A stretch of 64,000 nucleotides of DNA. Origin: Curtobacterium sp. MCLR17_036. Its GTDB lineage: Bacteria > Actinomycetota > Actinomycetes > Actinomycetales > Microbacteriaceae. Of this stretch, positions 54,924-63,438 are shown one piece after another. The translations under genes and the position numbers were made by a program. The stretch covers positions 1,364,001 to 1,428,000 of the forward strand of contig NZ_CP126269.1 in assembly GCF_003234445.2 (NCBI RefSeq), in the 5' to 3' direction. The notes under the pieces are model-generated. The model saw only the letters and a list, made by a program, of their open reading frames with translations, was not told where the DNA came from and searched no databases. Position 1 is the first letter of the stretch. Each line of letters starts with the position of its first letter.

Positions 54924-55715
54924 TCAGCAGCGCTGCAGGACCCGCTCCATCGCGTCGTGCTCCGCCGGCGCGACCCACAGCCGGTACGCCGTCTTCACCT
55001 CGACCTGGTGCGCGACGTACGTGCAGCGGAACGCCCGGTCCGCCGGCAGCCAGGTCGCGGTGTCGCCCGAGCCCTTCTGCGCGTTCGACCGTCCGTCGAC
55101 CGCGAACAGGTTCCGCGGGTCGTTGGCCAGGGCCTCGCGTTCGTCCTGGGAGAGCTGCTGCGCCCCGGTGCGCCAGGCGTTCTCGAGCGCGACGACGTGG
55201 TCGATCTGCACGAGCGTCGAGGTCGTGTTGCCCCGCACGAAGTCGATCGTCGCGCCCGTGTACGGCGACACGAGCGTGCCGGTCAGCACCGTGCAGGGGC
55301 CGTCGCGCACGATGTCGCTGAGGTCGCGCGCGAGCACGTCGTTCCGGGTGTCGCACCCGTTGCGGTCGACGTCGAGCCAGGCGGAGCCGAACTCGCCGGT
55401 GCGGTCGTACCCGGTGCCGGCGGCCTTGCCCTTGACCGGCAGCGCCGCGAGCAGTGCGCGCGCCCGGGCCACCTCGGCGTCGGTCGCGGTGCCGGTCGCG
55501 GCGTCGACGGTGGGACGGGAGGCCCGGCTCGGCTCCGCCACGCCGGTTCCCGTCGCCGTCGGGGCAGTCGCCACGGCCGTGGACCGGTCCGCAGCGTCGG
55601 TGACCGGCCCGAGGACGCCGGTGGCGTCGAGCGCCCACCCGCCCGCTGCGAGGGCGAGGACGACGAGGAACGAGGTGAGGGCGGTGCGGGAACGGCGGCG
55701 TCGGCGGGACGTCAT
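54924..55715 (-). CDS. Secreted HNH nuclease family protein (GmrSD/DUF1524 type)
   Basis: A 263-residue exported protein. A hydrophobic signal or anchor (ALTSFLVVLALAAGGWALDATG) is followed by a low-complexity Thr/Ala linker. The nuclease domain (about 85-263) has TGYDRTGEFGSAWLDVDRNGCDTRNDVL, then QIDHVVALENAWRTGAQQLS, ANDPRNLFAVDGRSNAQKGSGD, the DH...N...K pattern of the HNH/DUF1524 family. Such secreted actinobacterial proteins are thought to degrade extracellular nucleic acid. Four Cys residues in the mature domain could form disulfides. Confidence 0.88.
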   Translation of the reverse strand: MTSRRRRRSRTALTSFLVVLALAAGGWALDATGVLGPVTDAADRSTAVATAPTATGTGVAEPSRASRPTVDAATGTATDAEVARARALLAALPVKGKAAGTGYDRTGEFGSAWLDVDRNGCDTRNDVLARDLSDIVRDGPCTVLTGTLVSPYTGATIDFVRGNTTSTLVQIDHVVALENAWRTGAQQLSQDEREALANDPRNLFAVDGRSNAQKGSGDTATWLPADRAFRCTYVAHQVEVKTAYRLWVAPAEHDAMERVLQRC

Positions 55716-55769
55716 GCGGGTGGACTCCAGTGGTGCGGCGGAACGGTGGTGCGGTGGGACGGCAGCGCG

Positions 55770-58700
55770 TCAGTCGAGCAGCGAGCGGATGTCGTCGGCG
55801 GTCAGGTCCTCGGCGAACAGGGCGTCGTCGTCGATCATGGTGGCGAAGAGCTCGGCCTTGCGGGCGGCCAGCGCCAGGACCTTCTCCTCGATGGTGTCCT
55901 CGGCGATGAACCGCTGGACGCTCACCGAGCGGGTCTGCCCGATGCGGTGCGTCCGGTCGACGGCCTGCGACTCGGCGGCGGGGTTCCACCACGGGTCGAG
56001 CACGAACACCGTGTCCGCCTCGGTCAGGGTGAGGCCGAAGCCGCCCGCCTTGAGCGAGATGAGGAACGCCGGGGCGGTGCCCTGCCGGAATCGCTCGATG
56101 ACCTCCGGGCGCTTCCGGGTCGACCCGTCGAGGTACTCGTGGCCGATCCCGCGGGCGTCGAGGGCGTCGGACACCATCCGCAGGAACGAGGTGAACTGGC
56201 TGAACACCAGGGCGCGTCGCCCTTCGGCAGCGAGCTGTTCGAGTTCGTCGAGCAGCAGGTCGAGCTTGGCGGACGGGATCGGCTCGTCGGACTCGGTGCC
56301 GACGAGCGCGGGGGACAGGGCGAGCATCCGCAGCAGGGTCAGTGACCGGAACACGATCATCCGGTTCTTCGCCAGGTCGTCGATGAGGTCGAGCACCTTC
56401 AGGCGCTCCCGGTTGAGCGTCCGTTCGTAGAGCGCCCGGTGCGCGGGGTCGAGCGTGACCCGGACGACCTGCTCCTGCTTCGGCGGCAGGTCGGCGGCGA
56501 CGGCCTGCTTCGTGCGGCGGAGCATGAGCGGACGGATCCGGCGCCGCAGTCGGGCGGTGAGTTCCTGCCGCGCCTCGCCGCGCAGGTCGGGCGAGGCCAG
56601 GGGCTTCACGAAGTCGTCGCCGAAGCGCGTCCACGTGGACAGCAGCCCGGGGGCGACGATGTGGAACAGCGCCCACAGGTCGGTGAGCCCGTTCTCGAGC
56701 GGGGTGCCGGTGATCGCGAACTTCACGGGCGCCCGGAGCTCCGCGGCCACCCGGTGGGTCTGGGATGCGGGGTTCTTCACGAACTGCGCCTCGTCGAGGA
56801 CGAGGGCCGACCACGGCAGGTCGGTCCAGGCGGGGGCGTCGAGGCGGAGCAGCGCGTACGACGTCACGACGACGTCGGCCTGCGCCGCGGTCCGGGCGAC
56901 GAGCCCCGGGTCCTTCAGCGACGTCGAGGTCACCGTCGCGACGCGCAGCGACGGGGTGAAGGTCGCCGCCTCGGCCGCCCAGTTGCCGACGACCGAGGTC
57001 GGCGCCACGACGAGGAACGGCGGGGCGTCGGGTTCGGCCCGGCGGCGGTCGGCGATCATCGTGAGCACCTGCAGCGTCTTGCCGAGGCCCATGTCGTCGG
57101 CGAGCACGCCGCCGATGCCGTGCGACACCAGGAACGACAACCAGGCGTACCCGGCGTGCTGGTAGGGCCGCAGGTCGGCGTGCACGGTGTCCGGCACCGG
57201 GACGTCACCCGGGGGAGTCGCGCCGGACAACCCCGCGACGATCGTCCGCCAGCGTTCGTCGTGCGCGGTCTCGTCGGCGAGCAGGTCGAATTCCGACCAG
57301 AGGCCGGCCTGCAGCGGGGTGACCGTCATCGGCTGGTCGGGCTCCCACTCGTCGAGGTCGCGGGCCTCGTCGATGAGCTCCTTCAGCCGGTCGAAGGCCG
57401 GGTCGGCGAGCGACAGGTACGAGTTGTCGACGAGCTTGAGGCGGCGCTGCCGGCTCGCGAGCGCGGTGAGCAGCGGCGTGAAGGGGATCTGCTTGCCGTT
57501 GACGCTCACGATGATGCCGAGGTCGAACCAGTCGTGCTTGTCCGACGGCATCGTCGTCACGCGGATGTGCGGGCGCCCGCTCAGCCGCTCGTAGTCGACG
57601 CGCTCGCCCTGCACGACCGTGCGGACGCCGAGCGACGGCAGCTCGGGCAGGAACTCGTTCGCGAACACCGCGACGTCGGCCCCGTCGATGGTGCCGTCCT
57701 GGAACCAGTCCAGTCCGCCACCGGGTCCGGCGGTGTGGACGGGAGGCCCGGCCGGCGCTGCGTCGTCGGCCGGCGGCCGCAGGGTGGCCGGGCCCGGTGT
57801 CGTGGTCGGTCCCGTCGCGCCCGCCGCGTCCGCCGCGTCTGCCGGCCCGGACTCGTCCGTCACCGGCCCGGGCTCGTCGGTCTCCGGCCCGGACTCGTCG
57901 GTCTCCGGCCCGGACTCGTCGGTCTCCGGCCCGGACTCGTCGGTCACCGGCCCGGACTCGTCGGTCACCGGCCTCGACTCGTCCGTCACCGGCCCGAACT
58001 CGTCCGGCACGTCGGTCGGGTCGTCGGCGGCGCGGAGCCGGGACAGGTCGGGGAGGGGCCCGTGCAGGGACACCGGGTCCTTCCGGCCGTCGACGTGCCA
58101 GCGCCAGTGCAGGTGTACGCGGTCGTCGGTCCGCGGCGCCCGGGCCGGCTCGAACGTCGCGGTGAGCACGAGCTCGGGCGGCGTGCGCTCCGGCAGTTCG
58201 ATCGAGCCGTCGGAGCTGACCAGGCCGAGCGCGCCGCGGAGCCGCGGCGACCAGTCCGCCAGGAACTCGTCGACCTCGGCATCCGGCACCGTGATGCGGG
58301 TGCCCTCGACGAGCATGCGGCGCTGGTCGTCGGGCACGGGTGCCGGTGTCGGGGCGAACGCGACCGTGGACTCGGGGCCGTCGCGGAAGACGTAGACGCC
58401 GTGGTCGCCGATCGTCCGCGCGGCGCCGGCGACGACCGGTCGGCCGTCGAGGACCGCGCTCGCGCCGATCACGACGGCGCCGTCGTGCCGGGCGACGTCG
58501 AGCAGGACCTGCGCCTGCGTGCCGAGGACCGCGCCGCCCTCGCGCTTGCCGGTGACGAACGCGATGTCGAGCGCCGCGGCCTGCCGCAGGAGCGGCCAGA
58601 GCAGGGGGCTGCGGAAGTCGTCGAGGTGCAGCCAGTCACTCTCACCCGGCAGCCCGGCGAGCTGCCCGGCGCGGTGCAGGGCGGCGAGCTGCAGGAACCA

Positions 58701-59324
58701 GGCGTGCTGCTCGGCGCCGATGCCGAGCCGGTTCTGCGAGTAGGGCAGCGTGCCCCAGGTGAGCTGCCCGCGCACCCAGTTGCCGGCGTCGCTGCGGGTG
58801 ACCGGACGGACGCCGAGCCGTAAGCTCCGCGACGGTGCCGGCAGGGCACGACCTGCGGCCCGGGCCCGCGAGGCGAGCTTCGCGGGGACCGCGTCACGCA
58901 ACTCGAACTGCAGCCCCATCCGCGTGCTCTGCGGGGTGACCGCCCGCTCGTCGTCGCCGGCGAGGCGGGCGAGCTCGTGCCTCCAGTCCGAGGGCGGCGG
59001 AGCCGGCGCTTCCGGACGCGGGCCGGCGTTCGCGGCGAGGGCACGCGCGTTGATGGTGAGCAGCGCGGCCGCGACGTGCTTGCAGTCGCCCCCGAGCGGA
59101 CAGGTGCAGCTGCTGCGCACCGGGCGGACGAACTCGCCGCGTGCCGGGGTGGTGTCGACGCGGACGTCGTAGGGGGTGTCGGCGGTGCCGCTGACCGTCG
59201 CCGTGACGGTGCCGGTGTCGTCCTGCCAGGCGGCGTCGTCGACGAGACCGGCGCGGACGACGTCGCGGGCGCGACCGAAGGTCTGCGGCCCGACGAAGCG
59301 GATGACGTCGACGGCGTCGATCAT
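55770..59324 (-). CDS. SWIM zinc-finger SNF2-family helicase/ATPase
   Basis: An 1184-residue Swi2/Snf2 ATPase. Residues 65-90 are a SWIM zinc finger (CTCPLGGDCKHVAAAL, CxC...CxH). Residues 520-640 are a bacterial SNF2-associated domain. The motor begins about 715: LADDMGLGKTLQVL (Walker A), LVLDEAQFVKN (motif II), MLRRTKQAV, then the second lobe RALVFSQFTSFLRMV, GGFGLTLTEADTVFVLDPWWNPAAESQAVDRTHRIGQ. An acidic 21-bp repeat lies between SWIM and motor (about residues 438-491). Length and order match HepA-like helicases of actinobacteria. The ATG 59324 was preferred to upstream in-frame starts because conserved sequence begins there. Confidence 0.92.
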   Translation of the reverse strand: MIDAVDVIRFVGPQTFGRARDVVRAGLVDDAAWQDDTGTVTATVSGTADTPYDVRVDTTPARGEFVRPVRSSCTCPLGGDCKHVAAALLTINARALAANAGPRPEAPAPPPSDWRHELARLAGDDERAVTPQSTRMGLQFELRDAVPAKLASRARAAGRALPAPSRSLRLGVRPVTRSDAGNWVRGQLTWGTLPYSQNRLGIGAEQHAWFLQLAALHRAGQLAGLPGESDWLHLDDFRSPLLWPLLRQAAALDIAFVTGKREGGAVLGTQAQVLLDVARHDGAVVIGASAVLDGRPVVAGAARTIGDHGVYVFRDGPESTVAFAPTPAPVPDDQRRMLVEGTRITVPDAEVDEFLADWSPRLRGALGLVSSDGSIELPERTPPELVLTATFEPARAPRTDDRVHLHWRWHVDGRKDPVSLHGPLPDLSRLRAADDPTDVPDEFGPVTDESRPVTDESGPVTDESGPETDESGPETDESGPETDEPGPVTDESGPADAADAAGATGPTTTPGPATLRPPADDAAPAGPPVHTAGPGGGLDWFQDGTIDGADVAVFANEFLPELPSLGVRTVVQGERVDYERLSGRPHIRVTTMPSDKHDWFDLGIIVSVNGKQIPFTPLLTALASRQRRLKLVDNSYLSLADPAFDRLKELIDEARDLDEWEPDQPMTVTPLQAGLWSEFDLLADETAHDERWRTIVAGLSGATPPGDVPVPDTVHADLRPYQHAGYAWLSFLVSHGIGGVLADDMGLGKTLQVLTMIADRRRAEPDAPPFLVVAPTSVVGNWAAEAATFTPSLRVATVTSTSLKDPGLVARTAAQADVVVTSYALLRLDAPAWTDLPWSALVLDEAQFVKNPASQTHRVAAELRAPVKFAITGTPLENGLTDLWALFHIVAPGLLSTWTRFGDDFVKPLASPDLRGEARQELTARLRRRIRPLMLRRTKQAVAADLPPKQEQVVRVTLDPAHRALYERTLNRERLKVLDLIDDLAKNRMIVFRSLTLLRMLALSPALVGTESDEPIPSAKLDLLLDELEQLAAEGRRALVFSQFTSFLRMVSDALDARGIGHEYLDGSTRKRPEVIERFRQGTAPAFLISLKAGGFGLTLTEADTVFVLDPWWNPAAESQAVDRTHRIGQTRSVSVQRFIAEDTIEEKVLALAARKAELFATMIDDDALFAEDLTADDIRSLLD
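57850..58011 (-). repeat. In-frame 21-bp tandem repeat within the SNF2 gene
   Basis: Seven or eight units coding for TDESGP(V/E), with the central units nearly identical at DNA level. The repeat gives an acidic, proline-containing, probably disordered spacer. Confidence 0.9.
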
Positions 59325-59473
59325 CGGGGCTGCTGGCACGGCACCATCGTGCCAGCTGCCACCGACGCCGTCGTGCACCCCGGTTCCTGAGGGGTCAGCG
59401 AGGTGCGGGGCTACTGTCTCGGGGAGAGCGAGCGCGGTGGTGCGTTCCTCATCCGCCCCGATTGGACACGCCG

Positions 59474-59671
59474 ATGCCGGACCGCTTGCGCTGGGTGCAC
59501 GACTCCGACGACCACTGGAACGTGCTCCTCGGTTCCGAGATCGTCTGCGACGTCACCCGTGCCGACCAGTTCTGCGTCGACTCGCCGGACCACTCGCTCG
59601 TCGGGGCGCACTCGTCGTTCGAGAGCGCTGCCGCACAGGTGCAGGGCTGGGTGCGCTGGACCGGCCGCTAG
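59474..59671 (+). CDS. Small hypothetical protein
   Basis: A 65-residue protein (MPDRLRWVHDSDDHWNVLLG, then SEIVCDVTRADQFCVDSPDHSLVGAHSSFESAAAQVQGWV). Codon use is like the neighbours, and the pattern of W-x-V-x-x-x-D-D-H-W-N looks like a folded small domain. No family is recognised. The start is uncertain: an ATG without a good ribosome-binding site. The stop overlaps the convergent permease gene end by four bases. Confidence 0.5.
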   Translation: MPDRLRWVHDSDDHWNVLLGSEIVCDVTRADQFCVDSPDHSLVGAHSSFESAAAQVQGWVRWTGR

Positions 59672-61080
59672 CCGTCCTGCCGTTCCGCGAGCTTGCTGTG
59701 CTTCCGTGAGTAGCCGAAGTACACGCCGAGCCCGATGGCGAACCACACCGCGAACCGCACCCACGTCTCCCACTGCAGGAACGTGACGAGCCACAGCGAC
59801 GCGATGACGCCGATGATCGGGATGACCGGCATGAACGGCAGCCGGAACTGGCGGTCCAGGTCGGGCTGCCGGTAGCGGAGCACGATCACGGCCGAGCAGA
59901 CCACCACGAACGCCAGCAGGATGCCGATGTTCGTGAGCTCCGCGACCACGCCGATCGGCAGGACGCCCGCCAGGACCGCGGACGCGATGCCGAGGATCCA
60001 GGTGACCCGCGTCGGGACGTGCCGCTTCGGGTCGGTCTTCGCGAACCACTTCGGCATGAGGCCGTCGCGGCTCATCGAGAACCAGACGCGGCTCGCGCCG
60101 AGCATGAACGTGACGAGCACCGTCACGATGCCGACGATGGCGCCGATCGCGATGACGTTCGCCACGCCGCCGAGGCCGACCGACGCGAACGCCGACGAGA
60201 AGCCCGACGCCGGGTCGATGTCGGTGTACCGCTGCATCCCGGTCAGCACGAGCGTCGCCAGCACGTACAGGACCATCGAGATGCCGAGGGACAGCAGGAT
60301 CGCCTTCGGCATGTGCTTGCGGGCGTCGGTGGACTCCTCGGCGGCGGTGGACATCGCGTCGTAGCCGAACACGGCGAAGAACACCGTCGCCGCACCGGTC
60401 ATCACACCGCCGAAGCCGAACGGGAAGTACGGGGAGTAGTTCGCGCTGTCGATGTGGAACACCCCGAGCACGACGATGAGCACGACGAGCGCGACCTTGA
60501 TGCCGACGGCGACGAACTCGAACCGGGCGGCGCTCCGGATGCCACGCGTGAGCACGAACGCGGTGAGCAGGCACAGCAGGACGGCGAACACGTCGATGAC
60601 GTGCCCGTCGCCGGTGCCGGGCGCGCCGAGCATCCAGGCGGGCAGGTCGACGCCGAACTGGCCGACCAGGAACCCGACGTAGCCGGAGATGCCGATCGCG
60701 ACCACGGCGACGATGGCCGTGTACTCGAGCAGCAGGTCCCAGCCGATGAACCACCCGACGATCTCGCCGAGCACCGCGTAGCCGTACGTGTACGCGCTGC
60801 CGGCCTTCGGGATGAGCCCGGCGAACTCGGCGTAGGACAGCGCCGCCGCGGCGCTCGCCACCCCGGCGACGAGGAAGCTGATGAGCACCGCCGGCCCGGC
60901 GACGCCGTGCGCGACGGTGCCGGCGAGGGTGAAGATGCCCGCACCGATGATCCCGCCGATGCCGATCGCGGTGAGCTGCCAGAGGCCGAGGTGCCGTTTC
61001 AGGCCGCCCTCGCCACCGGACTCGTCGTCGATGGTCTCGATGGGCTTCCGGCGGAAGAGGGTGCGTGTCGTCGTCGTCAC
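59668..61080 (-). CDS. APC family amino acid permease
   Basis: A 470-residue transporter with 12 hydrophobic helices. The first helix carries the substrate/ion motif GIGGIIGAGIFTLAG, and FAVFGYDAMSTAAEESTDARKHMPKAILLSL (TM6-7) is diagnostic of cationic amino-acid transporter-like APC members (YfnA/CAT type). Such permeases take up neutral or cationic amino acids with protons. The GTG start at 61080 has CACCAT six bases upstream. The true substrate cannot be read. Confidence 0.92.
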   Translation of the reverse strand: MTTTTRTLFRRKPIETIDDESGGEGGLKRHLGLWQLTAIGIGGIIGAGIFTLAGTVAHGVAGPAVLISFLVAGVASAAAALSYAEFAGLIPKAGSAYTYGYAVLGEIVGWFIGWDLLLEYTAIVAVVAIGISGYVGFLVGQFGVDLPAWMLGAPGTGDGHVIDVFAVLLCLLTAFVLTRGIRSAARFEFVAVGIKVALVVLIVVLGVFHIDSANYSPYFPFGFGGVMTGAATVFFAVFGYDAMSTAAEESTDARKHMPKAILLSLGISMVLYVLATLVLTGMQRYTDIDPASGFSSAFASVGLGGVANVIAIGAIVGIVTVLVTFMLGASRVWFSMSRDGLMPKWFAKTDPKRHVPTRVTWILGIASAVLAGVLPIGVVAELTNIGILLAFVVVCSAVIVLRYRQPDLDRQFRLPFMPVIPIIGVIASLWLVTFLQWETWVRFAVWFAIGLGVYFGYSRKHSKLAERQDG

Positions 61081-61144
61081 CCGCCCATGGTGCACCCGGC
61101 GGCGGCCGCTGTCCCGCGTCCGGCCGACCCGCAGCCGTGCGGCG

Positions 61145-61150
61145 TACACC
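61145..61150 (+). promoter_or_regulatory. Possible leaderless -10 element of the DUF427 gene
   Basis: TACACC, seven bases, then ATG at 61158. Confidence 0.45.
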
Positions 61151-61157
61151 GGGAGCC

Positions 61158-61655
61158 ATGCGCCACCCGAACCGGATCGAGCCCGCCCCCGGCCAGGAGT
61201 CCGTCTGGGACTACCCACGGCCTCCTGCCGTCGACCCCGTCAGCGCCCGCGTCGTCGTCCGGCTCGGCGGGGTCGTCGTCGCGGACACCACGGCTGCCGT
61301 CCGGGTGCTCGAGACCTCGCACCCGCCGGTCTACTACCTGCCGATCGCCGACCTGGCGCCGGGCGCGCTCGTGCCGGCCGAGGGCGCGAGCATGTGCGAG
61401 TTCAAGGGCCTGGCGCGGTACTTCGACGTGGTCGGCGGCGACGCGGTCGCACCCCGGGCTGCCTGGAACTACCCGACGCCGGAACCCGGGTACGAGTCCC
61501 TGCGCGAGCGGGTGGCGATCTACCCCTCGGCGATGGACTCCTGCGAGGTCGGCGGCGAGGTCGTCCAGGCGCAGGAGGGCGACTTCTACGGCGGCTGGAT
61601 CACGAAGGACGTCGTCGGGCCGTTCAAGGGCGGAGCGGGCACCTTCGGCTGGTGA
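61158..61655 (+). CDS. DUF427 family protein
   Basis: A 165-residue soluble protein. VVVRLGGVVVADTTAAVRVLETSHPPVYYLPIADL, MCEFKGLARYFDV, AAWNYPTPEPGYESLRERVAIYPSAMDSCEVGGE fits DUF427 (V...G..iAdS..a..l.Et..p..YyfP..DV, K..A.Yw.v, AWsY..P......i.g.vaFy). Its role is unknown; structures show a small beta-tent fold. The C-terminal 30 residues (DFYGGWITKDVVGPFKGG) extend beyond the core, as seen in actinobacterial members. Confidence 0.9.
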   Translation: MRHPNRIEPAPGQESVWDYPRPPAVDPVSARVVVRLGGVVVADTTAAVRVLETSHPPVYYLPIADLAPGALVPAEGASMCEFKGLARYFDVVGGDAVAPRAAWNYPTPEPGYESLRERVAIYPSAMDSCEVGGEVVQAQEGDFYGGWITKDVVGPFKGGAGTFGW

Positions 61656-61682
61656 CCCGCGGCGCCGGCGTGCGCTTCCGCG

Positions 61683-62015
61683 TCAGCGGTTCGCGTACGG
61701 CGACCAGAACGGCGACGGGAACGCCCCACCGGTCACAATGACCAGGACCTGCCAGACGAGCATCACCAGTCCGGCCGCGCCGATGATCATGCCGATCCAC
61801 GACCACACCCGCACGCCGACCCTGCGGCCCGCGATGCGGAGCGCCCGCCACCCGCTCAGCAGGCAGATCGCCCCGAACACCGCGCCGAGCAGCACGTGGC
61901 GGATGGTCGACTGCGCGGGGACGATGATCCCGAGGTAGAAGGCCACCGGGCCGAGCAGCACGGCGAAGGTCGCCGGGGCTGCTGGCGGCTCGTGGTCCGG
62001 GGCGACGGCTCCCAT
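61683..62015 (-). CDS. Small three-TM membrane protein
   Basis: A 110-residue protein with three hydrophobic segments at about 17-34, 41-58 and 70-94 and a short tail SPFWSPYANR. The ATG at 62015 is seven bases from TACATT on the minus strand. No family recognised with confidence; DUF4190-like small membrane proteins have a similar plan. Confidence 0.65.
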   Translation of the reverse strand: MGAVAPDHEPPAAPATFAVLLGPVAFYLGIIVPAQSTIRHVLLGAVFGAICLLSGWRALRIAGRRVGVRVWSWIGMIIGAAGLVMLVWQVLVIVTGGAFPSPFWSPYANR

Positions 62016-62022
62016 GGAACCG

Positions 62023-62028
62023 AATGTA
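62023..62028 (-). promoter_or_regulatory. Leaderless -10 element of the gene at 62015
   Basis: TACATT on the minus strand, seven bases before the ATG at 62015. Confidence 0.6.
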
Positions 62029-62094
62029 GCGAGTCGGGGCAGGCTCGCGCGCGTCCGGCGGTCACGGCCGGTCGGGAGCGGGCACGATGGACCC

Positions 62095-62475
62095 ATGCGT
62101 TCCTTCCTCCGTGTCCTGCTCGGCCTGGCCCTCGTGTTCGCCGGGACGAGCCACCTGACGTTCGCCCGCAAGGAGTTCACGGCGCAGGTGCCCGACTTCG
62201 TGCCCCTCGACGAGGACACGACGGTGCTCGCCTCGGGTGTCGCCGAGATCGGGCTCGGCTCGGCGCTGCTGCTCGCTCCGGCGGGCGCCCGCCGCACGGT
62301 CGGCAAGGTCGCTGCCCTGTTCTTCACGGTCATCTTCCCGGGCAACCTGTCGCAGTGGGTGAACCGGCGTGACGCCTTCGGTCTGGACAGCGACGAGAAG
62401 CGCATCGCCCGCCTGTTCGGGCAGCCCCTGCTCATCGCCGCGGCGCTCTGGTCGACGCGCGGTCGGCGTCGCTGA
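62095..62475 (+). CDS. DoxX family membrane protein
   Basis: A 126-residue protein with four hydrophobic helices. RVLLGLALVFAGTSHLTFARKEF and LASGVAEIGLGSALLL, then VAALFFTVIFPGNLSQWVN are typical of the DoxX-like (DUF417/YphA) group: helix 1 ends in G.sHf, helix 2 has GxxEi.lG. Members are linked to redox or membrane stress, without a defined reaction. CACGAT lies six bases before the ATG. The stop overlaps the next ATG by one base. Confidence 0.85.
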   Translation: MRSFLRVLLGLALVFAGTSHLTFARKEFTAQVPDFVPLDEDTTVLASGVAEIGLGSALLLAPAGARRTVGKVAALFFTVIFPGNLSQWVNRRDAFGLDSDEKRIARLFGQPLLIAAALWSTRGRRR

Positions 62476-62885
62476 TGGCCGGGCCCGACCCGGTCGGGTC
62501 GGTTCCGGCAGCTCCCGGTCAGGAGGCCCGGCACCCCTTGGGCGGCGGCCGTCGCGTCGTCGACGTGGTCGCCTCGACGGTGCTGCTCGCGGTGCTCACG
62601 CTGGGCTCGCTGGTCGCGGCCTGGGGCATCGTCTTCATGCGCCTGGCGTTCAGCTCGTGCGCGGCACCGGGCAACTCGTGCAACGAGGCGCTCGGCGGCA
62701 CGGCGGTGTTCATCGGCCCGGTGCTCGTCGCGCTCGTCGCCGTCGTGGCGATCGTGGTGACCGTGGTCCGGCTGGTGCGACGGCGGTGGGCCTGGCCGGT
62801 GCCGCTCGTCGCGATCGTGGCCGTGGTCGCGGTGTTCGCCGTGGTGCAACTGCTCGTCGGCAGCTCGGTGACGCGCGGCTTCTGA
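62475..62885 (+). CDS. Small three-TM membrane protein, same plan as the gene at 50364
   Basis: A 136-residue protein with a polar N-terminus, TM segments at about 32-55, 73-98 and 105-128, and the exposed loop FSSCAAPGNSCNEALGG carrying two Cys. This loop and layout parallel YGCGWESSTRACNDAAGP in the intact gene at 50364, so the two are probably distant paralogues. Its ATG overlaps the doxX-like stop (TGATG), indicating translational coupling. Confidence 0.68.
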   Translation: MAGPDPVGSVPAAPGQEARHPLGGGRRVVDVVASTVLLAVLTLGSLVAAWGIVFMRLAFSSCAAPGNSCNEALGGTAVFIGPVLVALVAVVAIVVTVVRLVRRRWAWPVPLVAIVAVVAVFAVVQLLVGSSVTRGF

Positions 62886-62993
62886 CGCCGCAGACGGGGG
62901 ACTGGTCCTCCACAGGTGGCCGTGGCGGTGCCGTCGTCCACCGATGAGCCGTCGGGTCCCGGGTGCGGCACGGGTGGCGGTCACGCTGGGGGC

Positions 62994-63434
62994 ATGCCAG
63001 AGAGAGACATGCTCGACCGCCTCATCCGTACCCCCGTCCGCACCGACGACGACGTCGTCCAGCTCGTCGCCGCGGTCGTCGACGGTCCGGTCACCCGGCA
63101 GTGCTGGGTGCTGTTCCTCGACGACCGGGCCGTCCCCGTCCCGTTCCTCATCCCGATCGCCGACCTGCCGTACGAACCGGACGAGCACGTGGACGACTTC
63201 GCCTCGCTCGTCCGGGACATCGTCGAGCAGATCGGCGCGGCAGCGGTCGTCCTCGTCTGGGAACGTCCCGGCGCCGACCGGCTGTTCCCCGCCGACCGGG
63301 CGTGGGTCGACGCCTGCACCTGCTCCTTCGAGGAGCACCGGGTCCGTCTGCGCGGTCAGGTCGTCGTGCACGCGCTCGGTGCCGCGATGGTCGAGCTCGA
63401 GGACCTCGACCGGCCCGAGGCGGTGGCGTCGTGA
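62994..63434 (+). CDS. Hypothetical soluble protein
   Basis: A 146-residue protein (LDRLIRTPVRTDDDVVQLVAAVVDG, RQCWVLFLDDRAVPVPFLIPIADLPYEPD, AAVVLVWERPGADRLFPADRAWVDACTCSFEEHRVRLRGQVVVH). The pattern of an Arg-rich helix, FLDD and WERPG is seen in a conserved actinobacterial hypothetical group resembling DNA-repair-associated RadC-like stand-alone proteins, but I cannot assign it. CACGCT lies six bases before the ATG. Confidence 0.65.
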   Translation: MPERDMLDRLIRTPVRTDDDVVQLVAAVVDGPVTRQCWVLFLDDRAVPVPFLIPIADLPYEPDEHVDDFASLVRDIVEQIGAAAVVLVWERPGADRLFPADRAWVDACTCSFEEHRVRLRGQVVVHALGAAMVELEDLDRPEAVAS

Positions 63435-63438
63435 CGGG

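Noticed and set aside
57850..58011. Possible CRISPR array
   Set aside because: The 21-bp units are directly adjacent with no spacers and stay in frame inside a helicase gene.
56439..58823. 794-codon plus-strand frame across the SNF2 gene
   Set aside because: Shadow of the SNF2 gene; the sequence is compositionally biased with no motifs.
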